DNA from: Pictodentalium vernedei | Lineage: Eukaryota; Mollusca; Scaphopoda; Dentaliida; Dentaliidae | Direction of reading: 5' to 3' | DNA: 64,000 bases | Assembly (NCBI GenBank): GCA_031216915.1 | Contig: CM062290.1 | Location: 164,526,453 to 164,590,452, forward strand | In this document: positions 26,843 to 38,889 of the stretch, one piece after another | Layout of the letters: each line of letters starts with the position of its first letter | How positions within the stretch are numbered: the stretch's first letter is position 1 | The notes under the pieces: generated by a model | Told to the model about the DNA's origin: nothing | Seen by the model: only the letters and a program-made list of their open reading frames with translations | Databases searched by the model: none | Position numbers and translations under genes: made by a program

Positions 26843-27464
26843 ATTCTTCTCTCAACCCAACGACAAATGCAGAAATTTCTTCAACATGAATGAAATTTTA
26901 TGTGATGATAAAAAAAAATCAAACATAGCCCAAATATGTTTTTTCCCTCGGACAGTGATATTTTGAATCAAATTCATTTCAATTCATAAAACCGTCCAAC
27001 GGATAGGTGGTTTGAGAAAACAACCAGGGAATTATATTTTTGTAGTGTGCAAGGATATTTTTAAATGTATGACGTCACTTCATTCATTAATTTTAGAAGC
27101 TTCCAAGCCAAAAGAGATTGACGTCAAACACTTTACATTTCAAAATTTATTCGCTGTTAAATTTAATTGCTGCGATTTGGGAAGCGGCATGGTCTATTGT
27201 TAATGTACGGAAGCCTTATATGTTGACAAAATCTTGACGCAGTGTTGTGGGTTTTTGAAGAGAATAGCATGTCTTACTGCAACACTGAAATAGTCTGACA
27301 AGAGCTCGAGCGGTCGTTTCTCGCGACGTCTTGTAACTTGTCTTGTTACTGCGTTAACGACACAGGATCTTTTATCACCGATTTTTTTATCGCAAATGAT
27401 AGTGCTGTTTGCGATTGCGTTTTTACGTAAATACTAGATAAATTTTGATAGTTGGCGTTGGGTA

Positions 27465-27650
27465 AACAGTTAAAAAACACAACCATTTCCTAATATAATG
27501 GCCGCACCCGTTTGACACTATTCATAACATCGCCAGTCAAATTTCATTATTTTTTTTAATTTGACTAACAAACATAGCCTATGGGCCCTCATTGGAAGGA
27601 CCTAGTCGAGTTCGTTCCATCGGTCAGTCAAAAGCTAAATTTCGGAGGGA
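27465..27650 (+). repeat. Decayed MITE-A-like fragment
   Basis: 'atcgccagtcaaatttcatt', 'gggccctcattggaagg' and 'tcagtcaaaagcta' keep the family order. Confidence 0.45.
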
Positions 27651-27799
27651 TTTCGAGCGTATCTATAAAAGCCACTACCGGTCGGGAGAATCTAAGGGGT
27701 TAATTCTGAATCTTCAAAGTCAGTCAGGTATTAACTGTACTCTAAATAACACTGTTAATACACAGTCAATACACAGTTGTGGGTAAACGGTTAATATCA

Positions 27800-30074
27800 G
27801 TTAATATGCGCTTGAAGGTAACCAGTAGGTATTGTGGGTAGTGGGTTAATTAGAATTCTGAACGTTGCATTGCCTTATTCCGTGATGCAAACCACTAGCT
27901 TCACGCTTGCGTGCACACGTGACACTATTTTCTCGAATTCACGAAAACAGAGTCATTGTTCTACACAGTCCACAGTGTCGATTCGGTGTGCTGACCAAAG
28001 TTAATCAACTGGACATCGAAAAATCAATATCTGAATCGGGAAATGGCGAGCTGCAATAAGACAAATTGCCACGAAAAAATTGGAACATACCCAGTTTTGA
28101 CAGTCTTAAAATCAAAATTACATCAAATTGTTCAAAGTATCATTAAATCGCTTACGCCAGTCAAGATCCCTGCATCCAGGTACAGCTTTCCGACACTAAA
28201 TTATTCTTGCTCCTCTACGGGACAGGGTACAATAACTGGAATTTTACAAGAAGCAATTTACTACCAGCCACCTCCTGTCATCCATTACCAAAACTGGAAA
28301 GGATTAATTCTGAAATTGGATGCGGCTCAGTAAAATACTAATTCGGAAAATAAACAATGGTTTGTTTTTGCACACAAGATTGGAGAAACAAAGCCTCAAG
28401 CCGGGTGCACCGACAGAAAGTTGAGTCGTATCGTATGTGCAGCCTATCACGACATTATTCCAGACAAATACTGATAATGGTGGATGGAGATACTGCAAGG
28501 TGAAGTGGAAGCTGTTACTATATGGCTGCAGTCACGGCGAAATAGGTTTCATTTCATCAAACGTCACGTTGTTTACCCAACCCGAAAACTACTTACAGGG
28601 CATAAACTTCCCAATCTCGTCACTTGTTTCTTTCTATAATAATTAAAGTATGTTGTAAATATTAATTTATATTCTTTCGAAAAATGTGCACATCATCACA
28701 ACATATTAATTTTTCAAAGCCTTCAAAGGATATTTTTCAAAAAGCGATCGGCGATTGCGAGGCATTGGGGACAGAGGCGGACTCCCTATTGGGACCCCCC
28801 AGGGCCCCACACTTGATGCAGCCCAACACTTGACGGTATCACCAAAAGACGAAATGGATCTGATTGCAAAGACTGCCGGTATATTGAAATGTTCTCCATG
28901 TGGACTGCCAATGGCAGTCCACATAGAGGACATATCGATATACCAGCATTCTAGACTGCCATTTATAGCCCAGATTAAAGGAAACAGCCTTCCTTCAATT
29001 TAAAAAATCCAAATCTTCTCCGATGGTCTTCCCGATGGGACTGCCCCACCCCCGGTAGAACCGTTTTGTCGAATGATCGAGAATGATGAAACAAAAATGC
29101 CATGGAAATGTCCTCTGTGTGGATTGCCACTGATCGCTCATATGCAAGGAAGCAGCGTCGCGTTCGTTCAGTTCGCAAAATCAAAATTTTCTCCGAGTCT
29201 GCAACCCTGTAACCCAGTACGAGGTCAAAAGAATTAGGGAAAATAGTTTGTTGTTTCCGTTAGCCGGCTTATCAACATATATACATGGGGAGTGATCACC
29301 GGGGGCACGACCTCTCACTAACTCACACTTTTGTACCAAGTAACTTGACATCAAACAATAATGCCTAATAAAACGAGACGTTGTCATAACCAATAAGCCG
29401 CAAAATCGGATAACCTATGTGTTTCAATCTTTAGGTGACTAAACTGGTGTGTATTGATCCACCGAGGGTCTGGGCCTAAAGAAATCAACACACACAACTG
29501 TAAAGTCATTAAATTACATATTAGGAAATTGAATGGTACGTACTGTAAAATTGCGTGCAGTGAACAACGGTTATCAAATGAAGTTTGTTACTAAGTTACA
29601 ACACAACGAGGCGTGAGAGAAATACAGGAATAACTCCAACAAGGGTAATTGATTCCTGTCCCCCATATTCTCTCCGAGTCCTGTTCTACATTTACACCAC
29701 GAGTAAAAACTTGAATTAAGTGAAGAAAGTTGATATGTTTAAAGAAAAACTTCACGTCGGCGTACTGTTTACTTTCTTGCTTGACACTGTTTGGTGTCTG
29801 AGCATCCGTCACGTCATAACGTCAATGCGTAACGACCAATTCGATGCTTTCTTAAACGACGTTCTTATACATAGAACGGATTCCGTTCGTGGTGTATCTA
29901 GCCAACTTCTCAATGTCTGTAATAAATATACAGAGCAATCGTGGTATAATTATGGATTCCTGTACATCTTTAGCAGTCTTTGTTCTTCCAAAATTAGGTG
30001 ATTTCATATCTTACCATCAGCTTGAAATTGAAAACTGCTGCCCTTGTTCGGAGACTCTGAGTACACCCAGCTTA
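27800..30074. other. Intergenic; candidate short ORFs not accepted
   Basis: A 96-codon frame at 28043-28333 has no recognisable domain. 28890-29150 holds two imperfect copies of an 'aatgtcctctgtgtggattg'-type segment. 29670-29810 resembles 48890-49025 (dispersed repeat). Confidence 0.4.
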
Positions 30075-30327
30075 TTAACCCTTTACCCAACGTAACGGCC
30101 AAAACCGGCCAGCGCTATTTTCAAAAATCCCCAATTAATTTTCAATATATTTTCATTTTTTTGTCTCAAAAACATAGGTTATGACCCCTCGTTGGAACGA
30201 GCTCGACGAGCTCGTTCCAACGAGGGATCATAACCTATGTTTTTGAGACAAAAAAATGAAAGAAATTAGTTATTCAAGAATTTATTTTGCAAGTGTCGTC
30301 TGCTTTTCATGTTAGGTAAAGGGTTAA
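30075..30327 (+). mobile_element. MITE-A copy with flipped centre
   Basis: TTAA ends, arms CTCGTTGG / CCAACGAG. The asymmetric centre reads CTCGACGAG, although its outer arms are in + orientation, where other copies read CTCGTCGAG. Confidence 0.92.
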
Positions 30328-30484
30328 GTATAATTACCTAATCATACAGGATTATCAATAAATCCCTAAAAGTCGTATAGGATTAAATTACGACAAATCT
30401 TAAAAATCCCGAAACAGATTATCTCCTTTAAATTCCATAGTATTCTTTATTACCCGCAATACAGTTTGGTCTTCACATACTAAA

Positions 30485-30710
30485 ATTTCCTTACATTTCT
30501 CATAACATCAATTCACGGCTGCTGGGCAGCCATGGCTCGATTTGTTGAAAAATGCAGTAGCGTCTACCATAAAGAAACCATTAATAAGAAAACGATTCCT
30601 ATGTATACAGATACATTTTGTTAACAGGAATAGGGATTACACAGCTATTATATCACAGTATGATTGCGTTCTGGGCATGAAAATGCAGCCGCAATCGTTA
30701 AGGTGTTAAG
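30485..30710 (+). mobile_element. MITE-F copy
   Basis: 'cacggctgctgggcagccatgg' type hairpin (positions 30517-30538), 'aagaaaccattaataagaaa', ending 'gtgttaag'. Confidence 0.55.
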
Positions 30711-31320
30711 TCATATGCACAAATACACTGCGAAATAACATACAAAAAGTCAACTCCCCAAATCCCCGGAAAAGGCACGAAAAACTAGCAATCAATGGAC
30801 TCCCGTTTCCAACACGCAGTTCCATTTGTTTTATCCTTGACTGTGCTTGTGATGTTTTATTCAACGAATTTAATGTTTTGATCCAGAAAGAATTTCTATT
30901 CTCATACCCCATTCGAAGTAAATCATTTTCCCTGCATCGAACATTCACTGAAAATATGTTAACAGAGTTATTTTACCTGAGAAACAAATAAATGAAACCT
31001 CATTGCCTATTTCAAAGTACCTGTAAGTTCAAAATCAATTTTGCTTACTCGAGGCTCGCACATGCAGCTAATATAAAAAAAACAGCATCCGGTTTTTAAG
31101 AATATTTTGAATGAAAAGTAGCCAAATTGATGTTAACGTATTTAGTACGTCCACGGACGTTAGTTTGAGGCAAAACCCCAAATCCCGCGCAGCATATGTG
31201 GAGTGTTCTAATCTGTTAAACATAAGTTATACGGTTTAATTAGCTAGCTATTACATTCCACTTGTTTTGTTCATTTCACTCTCCAAGTTCGACTTGCAAT
31301 TCTCAACTGTAATAACTTGA

Positions 31321-31571
31321 TTAACCCTTTACCTAACCTGAAAAGCAGACGACACTTGCAAAAATAATTCTTGAATAACTAATTTTCTTCATTTTTTGTC
31401 TCAAAAACATAGGTTATGACCCCTCGTTGGAACGAGCTCGACGAGCTCGTTCCAACGAGGGGTCATAACCTATGTTTTTGAGACAAAAAATGAAAAAAAT
31501 AATGAAAATTAATTGGCGATTTTTAGAATAGCGCTGGCCAGTTTTGGTCGTTACGTTAGGTAAAGGGTTAA
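31321..31571 (-). mobile_element. MITE-A copy abutting MITE-B
   Basis: TTAA both ends, near-perfect palindrome. Its right TTAA (31568-31571) is also the left TTAA of the next element. Confidence 0.92.
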
Positions 31572-31744
31572 CCATTTAATTCAACAAATCGGTCGCATCC
31601 TTCTACGTAAATTACGAAATGAGCAGTTAAAAAACATTATTTTTCCAAAAATGTCAGCAAAACCATATCATGTGACCCACCCCTCTCCACCCCCAAAGGA
31701 ATATATGGTTTTGTTGAAACGTTTGGGAATTGTAGCATACTAAA

Positions 31745-32390
31745 TAGAGGATGTATAATGTTTTTGAGTGGATACCGAAAATTATCTCATGAATGACCGA
31801 GACAAATGTTTGTTTATTTTTCGCGAGCGCTTGCGCGAACGAAAATAACCATTTGTCTCGCTCACAAGGGGGATAATTTTCGGTATCCACTCAAAAACAC
31901 TAGATTTTTTTTTATTATACGTTCTTATAAGAATCTGATAATTCCACTAGTTCCAACCTTGAAATGAAGCATGAAAGTTAACAGCGCCTTGAATCATTGA
32001 TACGCGGAAGTGATCTGATCGATACTCGGAACAGATAGCGTCCTGCTATCTGATTCAGTTGGCGGGTTTCTAGTCCAAGCATGGCCCGAAAGTTCGTAAT
32101 ATAAGTTTTTGATTTTGTACGTCCTTTTAAAGGACGTACCAAACCATAAACTTACACTACAGACACTCAGGCCATGTTTGGACTAGCGGGTCTCATGCAT
32201 CATTTCAAGGTGAATACGTGTTGAAATATTGCTGGAAATGATCGGTATCCACTCAAAAACACTAGATTTACTTTTCATTATACGTTTTTAGAACAAATTG
32301 ATAATTTCGAGTGATAATTTGACTTGTATTCTCCCTGAAGTGATGCTTTGAAAGCCGCCATTTTGATTGATACCGTGAAAGTGAAAATTT
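31745..32390. mobile_element. Composite inverted-repeat element C, copy 2
   Basis: Inverted relative to 12775-13300. Contains 'tttttgagtggatacc' and its inverse, the 'gcgagcgcttgcgcg' hairpin, and a small nested insertion at 32071-32185. Confidence 0.7.
32071..32185. mobile_element. 115-bp nested element with 9-bp target duplication
   Basis: Ends TAGTCCAAGCATGGCC and, on the other strand, TAGTCCAAACATGGCC. Flanks GCGGGTTTC / GCGGGTCTC. The copy of C at 12775 is uninterrupted at this point and serves as an empty site. Inner palindrome 'gtacgtccttttaaaggacg'. Confidence 0.75.
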
Positions 32391-33563
32391 CTATATCTTC
32401 ACAGTGGGGGATACGATTTCTATCTTTTCAGCAATTTCTTCGATAATCTATCGTTTAGCGTATAATAAATTGTGATATCGTGTGCGTTGGGTGAAGGGTT
32501 AACTAGCATTTTAATTTCTGATTTCATTTTAAGGCTCATAAAATGCCTGTTATTTCGTCTGAAACTTCATGCAGCTGCCTTGAACTTTTGCGAACCTCAG
32601 ATAAACTTATTGAACGTGTACACGTTCATGATTCCGAAAAGACTGAGGGCTGCAACCGTGTAACTGCACGATGTTCCAGTTTGAATACAAAAGCATAAAA
32701 GCAATATGTCTCCATAATTTAATAATAATTATTCTTTTGACAAGTGTATTTTTCTTTGTGTATATGGATACGTGTTGTAAAAAGCTTGTAATGTTCTATA
32801 AATATAAACGTAAACAAATCGTAATCAAGCACGCGCTTGTATTATGTTGTTGCAAGATACCGAGTTGGTATCAGAGACCCGTGATACACTATGTATTCGG
32901 GTATTTACGGACTCAGTATATACTTATTGTAAGATAAAATTCAGTATTAGTTAAAGAAAAACACATCGATGTATTGATTTTTTGAATGGATGATCCCGAT
33001 GTTGTTGACGTTCTTCTATCATCGAGCTCGTTCCAGTGAGGTGTCTTATGCTATGGTTTAGATAAAAGTTATCATCACATAATTTGAATTTTCTTTGTTG
33101 GTAGAGGGATGGGAAGATAGTATGGATTCATTACATGGTGAAGAGATCACCTAAATGCTCGTAAACTATTGGTAGCTAGAATCTTGTAGGATATAATTTC
33201 GATACAGATTAGTGGATTTGGGTGATTTTCGATGGAGGGTGAATGGCATGTAAAATACTTTGATCAGTTCTATTTCTTTCTTCAACACGCTAGGGGAAGT
33301 AGAACTACACTACTGTCAAAAATAGAAAGGCGAGAATATTCATGCCTATATACTTTTTTTTGTTTGTTTTTGCATGATTTCAAAATATTTTAATTATGAA
33401 ATCTTAACCCACAGGCTTGTGTCGCGATGCCATCGGGATCCGATCGATCATGAAAGAAACCAATTTTGTACCGTAAAAAAGCTTGGTTACTAGCATTAAC
33501 AAAGACGTATCGGAAGATGTTAAATAATGAAACTATCTGAAATAAATATACTACTCATGTTTG

Positions 33564-33782
33564 TTAACCCTTTACCTAATGTAACGGCCAGCAAAAAATC
33601 AACATATAATTTTTCATTTTTTTCTCCAAAACTTGGCTTACGACTCCTCATTAGAACCAGTACGTTGAGCTCGTTCCAATGAGGGTCCATAACCTACATT
33701 TGTTATACAAAAATGAAAAAATAGTCATTCAAAGACTTTGTTTTCAAGTTCCGCCTTCCTTTCGTGTTAGGTAAAGGGTTAA
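33564..33782 (+). mobile_element. MITE-A copy, diverged
   Basis: TTAA ends, shortened left arm, palindrome partly mismatched. Sits 60 bp past the stop of the 378-residue ORF. Confidence 0.85.
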
Positions 33783-33841
33783 TGAATAACTGTGTTCAAG
33801 AAGGTTAATGTGAACAACTTCAGTAATAGATTATCTGCTTG

Positions 33842-34978
33842 TCAGTCCACGTAAGGGTCTGTTATTCTCAGAACGTATTTGGATAAACTTTTGCTTTTCT
33901 TCACCATAATTTTTGTACTGACAATTTTCTTTATAGCGTCCGACTTGATTCCAGCTTTTTCAACGCGTGAAACCCCTGTAAATCTTATAGCGCTGGATGA
34001 ATGAATGGGAGCGGACATGGGCCTAGCGCCAACTGAGTCAACTTCTTTATTCTGTACAGTATATATTGACTGTAGTCTTCCATTGTTTCCATTGGCGGTG
34101 CTAGGACGTCTGCAAGAATGAGAGTTATGATTTGTGCCCGCCATTACGGATTTACCGTCGATTTGAGAATTGTTTCCATCGGTTTTGTTTGGAGTTATAG
34201 AAAATAGTTTCGGCCAAGTGATATGTCGCCAGACTTTCTTCGCTGAGGTTTCGGTTGGTTCATCTACGACCGTAGTATCGACTCCATGATTTGTAATTAA
34301 AATGGCAGGCGCGCGTTTTTCGGTGGATGAAACTTTGTGGTTGGACTTTTGCTCTTTCACCTTAATAGGGCATAATACACTACTAGGATTTTCAGACTGA
34401 CGAATGTCTTGTTTCAGGGGAATACCTTTTTGCAGAAACGGGTTCGATTCAGATCGTGTTTTGCTATATGTAGATGGTTGCTCCGAACTACTAAATCCCA
34501 GAGATGATCTCGATCTACGAACAGTGTCCAGTCCAGTAGATGGACTGTTTGCGCGTAATCTTCCATCGGATGACTGCAGTCTTCCATCACCATAGACACC
34601 AACAGACGTTTGCGGACGAGAAGGAGCCTCGTGTCTATCGCTACTTATAGTTTTAAGCTTCCGATTTCGCTTGAGTGTGTTTGGTTCAGATTTTCCGGCT
34701 TTTGATAACAGTGTGGGCGATTGAGGCTTTGTTGTCTTCATAGTATGACTCTCATCTTGCGGCGAACTGGTTTTCTCATTTTCATATAACTGTTTTTCAA
34801 GTTTGAGAGATTTTAGTTGTTTGTGACATTTCAACTGAACATCATTAATTTTTCTTCTTTCAGATTTCCAATCCTTTTCAAAAATTTTCAGTTGAATATC
34901 AAGTTTTCTCTGTAGGCAAATGTTCTGGTGGATAATCGATGGGCTTATGGCGTTTAATGGCAATGCTTCGAAATCCAT
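33842..34978 (-). CDS. Unrecognised 378-residue basic, Ser-rich protein with N-terminal coiled coil
   Basis: Longest uninterrupted ORF of the window and far above chance length here. Residues about 15-70 (LQRKLDIQLKIFEKDWKSER onward) are Lys/Glu/Leu-rich and look like a coiled coil. The rest is a low-complexity, Ser/Lys/Arg-rich, probably disordered chain with RPMSAPI near residue 322 and a basic C-terminus ending ITDPYVD. There are no membrane segments or catalytic motifs. The ATG is preceded by an in-frame TGA 16-18 nt upstream and has G at -3 and +4. A TTTTCAG 20 nt upstream could be an acceptor for a 5' UTR intron, or CTTTATAAG near 35020 a TATA box. MITE-A copies flank it on both sides (33564-33782 and 35075-35325). 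RPxSAP-type motifs occur in microtubule-linked proteins, but I do not assign a function. Confidence 0.7.
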   Translation of the reverse strand: MDFEALPLNAISPSIIHQNICLQRKLDIQLKIFEKDWKSERRKINDVQLKCHKQLKSLKLEKQLYENEKTSSPQDESHTMKTTKPQSPTLLSKAGKSEPNTLKRNRKLKTISSDRHEAPSRPQTSVGVYGDGRLQSSDGRLRANSPSTGLDTVRRSRSSLGFSSSEQPSTYSKTRSESNPFLQKGIPLKQDIRQSENPSSVLCPIKVKEQKSNHKVSSTEKRAPAILITNHGVDTTVVDEPTETSAKKVWRHITWPKLFSITPNKTDGNNSQIDGKSVMAGTNHNSHSCRRPSTANGNNGRLQSIYTVQNKEVDSVGARPMSAPIHSSSAIRFTGVSRVEKAGIKSDAIKKIVSTKIMVKKSKSLSKYVLRITDPYVD

Positions 34979-35074
34979 TTCTCTTTGTTTGCATCACCTG
35001 AAAACATTACATTGGAAACTTATAAAGTTAAATGCTTTGGTAATAGCGCCGTGTTTCATCGTCAACTAATTAGA

Positions 35075-35325
35075 TTAACCCTTTACCCAACGTAACGGCC
35101 AAAACCGGCCAGCGCTATTCTCAAAAATCGCCAATTAATTTTCAAAATATTTTCATTTTTTGTCTCAAAAACATAGGTTATGACCCCTCGTTGGAACGAG
35201 CTCGTCGAGCTCGTTCCAACGAGGGGTCATAACCTATGTTTTTGAGACAAAAAATGAAAAAAATTAGTTATTCAAGATTTGTTTTTGCAAGTGTCGTCTG
35301 CTTTTCATGTTAGGTAAAGGGTTAA
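35075..35325 (+). mobile_element. MITE-A copy abutting MITE-D
   Basis: TTAA ends and perfect CTCGTTGG / CCAACGAG palindrome, about 100 bp upstream of the minus-strand ORF start. Shares its right TTAA with the next element. Confidence 0.93.
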
Positions 35326-35559
35326 CCTTTTGAACCCAGGTGGCATCTTCCACGCCAGTTCAGTGGCATCAGTTCGAAGAGTCTATATTCTTACTTTGGG
35401 GAAGACCAATCAATATTTTCAACGTGCAGCCATGGGGCTGCACCTTGAAAATCTTGATTTGTCTACCACACAAATTCACCGTGCAATTACCTACTTAATG
35501 AAGTTAGGTTATATCACGAACCCTCCCTGAAAAGCGATCTTTCGGGCTTAAAGGGTGAA
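35322..35559 (+). mobile_element. MITE-D copy 4
   Basis: TTAACCTTTTGAACCC at left, 'aaagggtgaa' at right, centre 'caatattttcaacgtgcagc' and inverse. Confidence 0.75.
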
Positions 35560-35690
35560 CGTACGATAATGTGTATGGGTGCGCACTCGCGCGTGTGTGT
35601 GAGGATGTGACTGTGTGTGCGTCTTCTGCTGATTTTTACAAGTACTCTGTTTGTGTCTGTTCCGAAAGTAATTAAGTGGTATCCGGTGAG

Positions 35691-36267
35691 AACAGTAGCT
35701 CAGTGGTTAGTGCATTGGACTTTAAGCCGAAAGGTCGACAGTTCGATCTTGACCAACGGTAACTGTGTTGTGTCCTTCAACAAGAGAATCAATCCCGATT
35801 TCTCATTTGGGGACATGGTGGCGCTGTATACTAAGGTGTTCTGCAAGTCGAATGTGAACTTGGCTTCAACCACTGCTAACTCTGCATATGTGCAGTTCGT
35901 AGGTTGGAGAGTCTGACAGTTGCTCGTCGCTGCTCGGTGGTTATCTCCGAATAATCCAGTTTTTTATGTCCGATACGATATGACCCTGCCTGTTTAAACC
36001 TTTACCCAACGTAACGGCCAAAACCGGCCAGCGCTATTCTCAAAAATCGCCAATTAATTTTCATTTTTTGTCTCAAAAACATAGGTTATGACCCCTCGTT
36101 TGAACGAGCTCGTCGAGCTCATTCCAACGAGGGGTCATAACCTATGTTTTTGAGACAAAATGAAAAAAAAATAGTTATTCAAGAATTTCTTTTGCAAGTA
36201 TCGTCTGCTTTTCATGTTAGGTAAAGGGTTAAAGTGTCACTAAACCCCCATAAATAAACAAACAAAC
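35691..36267 (+). mobile_element. tRNA-headed SINE split by a MITE-A
   Basis: Head 'agtagctcagtggttagtgc' and 'cagttcgatcttgacc', body to 35997; the last part 'agtgtcactaaaccccc' resumes at 36233 after the MITE. Confidence 0.85.
35998..36228 (+). mobile_element. MITE-A copy nested in a SINE
   Basis: TTAA at 35994-35997 and 36229-36232. Intact SINEs have four bases (CGAA or similar) at this place between 'ctgt' and 'agtg', so the insertion duplicated exactly TTAA. Confidence 0.93.
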
Positions 36268-36484
36268 AATCGCAAATCCATTTGTTGAATGATCTCGTCG
36301 AGATATTTTACACGATGTTTTCGTTGTAACTCGAATCTTTTATAACAATTTGTTTATTTACGATAAATGAAATAACATCCTTGGTTTTTCACTCGCACTT
36401 ATTACTTTCGCATTCGTGACACACACCTGGGGATGGGAATACTAAATATAGAAGTTTAACAAATATTTTAAACAACACTATAAT

Positions 36485-36600
36485 TTATTGTGATGAGTTG
36501 ACGTTAACTTTGTCCGAGGTTTGCGGCTCGGAGGTTGAACATACGCTCCGAGTCGCAAATCTCAGACCATGTTACCGTCAATTCGTCACAATAACGTATA
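36485..36600. repeat. Long imperfect inverted repeat
   Basis: Arms about 45 bp, including 'ttgtgatgagttgacg' against 'cgtcaattcgtcacaa' and 'gcggctcggag' against 'ctccgagtcgc'. Confidence 0.8.
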
Positions 36601-37199
36601 TGTTCCAATAAGACTTTCCCCATAGTCCAAAACCCACATTGTTAAATTAACAAGGCACCTTTTAACGACAACAAGTTTAGAAAATAAACCTTTCGTGTAC
36701 TCCATGGCGTCGATGAACAAATAATCAATCAATCAGGTAAAGGTCGAGGTCACTCCATCTCAGTTCACTTCGTAAACTGATTTGTAATTTTTGTACTGTG
36801 TATACCCGCTAAACATTTATTCTGTTTTATAAAGTTATTGCTTGTGCATAATTTAAAATATTTTGCGTGGTAACGCCACACAGTAACATATAATACAGGA
36901 GAAGTTAAAATAGAAAAAAAACTACGCGAGCTCTCATCCAATCAGTAGACATGGATTTTAGTCTTATTAGAACATATATGGGCTTGTTTAATCCTTTCGA
37001 TGCTGCATGTATATGGTCGTTTGCCTGAAGAGAAGATCGGCAGTTGACGCGATCCACTTCAAATTATTAAAAAAGATCCGTAGTAATGTAATCGTATAGT
37101 TCTACGAGGCAGTAGCGTACAGTTATAACTGAATCTTTCCATAAATGCAAAATCTAATTTCGTCATTTCATATTAACAGTCCGGTAAAACACTCAGGCA
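36601..37199. other. Intergenic, no gene seen
   Basis: AT-rich, no long ORF or clear repeat. Confidence 0.4.
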
Positions 37200-37224
37200 T
37201 ACAGTCTCAAACAGGTAGACAACC

Positions 37225-37705
37225 CATTCCCGAACATGACCAGCAGACGACACTTGCAGAAACCTTTTTTGAATTCAAATTTTCATTTTTGCTTCAAAAC
37301 CATAGCTTATGGCCACTCATTGGAGCGAGCTGTATGAACTCATTCCAATGACGGGCTATAAGCTATCTTTTTATTAAAGCCTTTACCCAACGCAGACGAT
37401 ATCAAAATTTATTATTTTAAAAATATTTTTTTCAAATTTTTCAAAAAATTTCAAGCAAACCATATCATGTGACCCCTCGTTGGAACGAGCTAGAGCAGCT
37501 CGTTCCAACGAGGGGTCACATAATATGGTTTCGTTGAATTTTTTTGAAAAATTAATATTTTTTTAACTGCTGAATTTGCATATTACGCGGGCGGATGCGG
37601 TCGATTCGTTGGGTAAAGGATTAAAAATTGAAAAAATAAAATTTGAATGTTGATTTTATGAATGGCGCTGGCCGTATATGGCCGTTAAGTTGCGTTAAAT
37701 GGTTA
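37225..37705 (-). mobile_element. MITE-A-like element split by MITE-B
   Basis: 'accagcagacgacacttgca', palindrome around 'ggccactcattgg', broken at 'agctatctttttatta', resuming at 37625 'aaattgaaaaaat' to 'gcgctggcc' and 'aaatggttaa'. Confidence 0.75.
37374..37624 (-). mobile_element. MITE-B copy nested in a MITE-A relative
   Basis: TTAA at both ends, 'cccaacgcagacgatatc' left arm, core CTCGTTGG / CCAACGAG, right arm 'gcatattacgcgggcggatg'. Confidence 0.9.
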
Positions 37706-38889
37706 ATTATTTCATTTTATTATATGACAACCACATTATCACAGGACTTTTTCCCTCACTAATTAGGGTTCGCCAGGAAATGGGAAAATGGTCTGTCAAA
37801 GCACACTAGATAAAAGGTCAGTAGTATGTTTATATTAGCAGGTCGATTATCTAGTTGCGACTGAATGCTAGGCTGCTAATTGGCGATATTAGTTCGATAA
37901 ATATTGTAACGCTCTTGAAAAACGCGTCATTATTATATTAATGTGGCACTTGCATACAAATGGTGTATTACACCTGCTCAATGTAATGTTCCAGTTTAAA
38001 AATAAAACAACAGATATGTTTCGAGAAACTCAGTTATTTTATATAACTTGAAATTTTCTGAAGACGCGCAAAAGATTTTCGCTTTGTATATAGCATTGGC
38101 GGATCCAGAAATTCTTGGTTTGAGGGACAATACATTTTAATGATGGCTTATGACACACGTAGCGCCATGTTTGGGTTGCGCAACAGAGCCCACTGTTATC
38201 GGCGGATTCTGGACCTTTCTGAGGTAACTGTTGGAAAATGGGAGGTCAGTGTGGTCCTCCGCCGGCTTCTTTGCACATGTCCGCAATGTTTTCCAGCCAG
38301 AATATTTCCGCAGTTTTATAGAGACTAATTCAAAATTCGAAAAAGATGAAGTCAGTTTATAACGACACACAGCAGATCCGCGCCGGAGGTAGTGGATGTC
38401 CGCGTGTCATGGCGAATAGTACCATAATGGTATTGGTGTGTGTGAAAAAAATGGAGGGGCACGAGCCTGATGCGCTCTATCTGGATCCGCCCATGTATAG
38501 CGTCACCCCGACTGCTATATCACCACGCACACTTGCAAATCCGTTAGGGACACACACTTTGTAGTTTGAGATTTAAGTGTCATCTTTTAACAATCTCGTT
38601 AGTCACATAATCTTATGATGACAAAAATTAAATAGTAATTAAGATTTAATAGTTCTCTCCGGTGCTATATCCGTGTTAGCATTATTTATAATAGGGGTGT
38701 ACTTCTAATTCACGACTTTTCATAATTTTTTCTTTACATTTTTATGCTGTTTTAATCAATCATTAACATTGTATTCTCAGAGACTCTTTTACAAACGAGT
38801 TTTGCTTTGATAAAGGTGCAGTAGTAAGAATGCTACTGCAGAAAGTTCCGAGGAGAAAACTTCTCTCCATATATATAATTCAATAAACA

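Larger units (their letters stand above)
31568..32502 (+). mobile_element. MITE-B copy with element C inside
   Basis: Left end TTAACCATTTAATTCAAC with 'aaatcggtcgcatcc'; right end 'gatatcgtgtgcgttgggtg' then 'aagggttaa'. The middle is occupied by composite element C. Confidence 0.7.

Noticed and set aside
28043-28333. 96-codon ORF as a gene
   Set aside because: No domain, no supporting splice or regulatory signals, and ORFs of this length occur by chance nearby.
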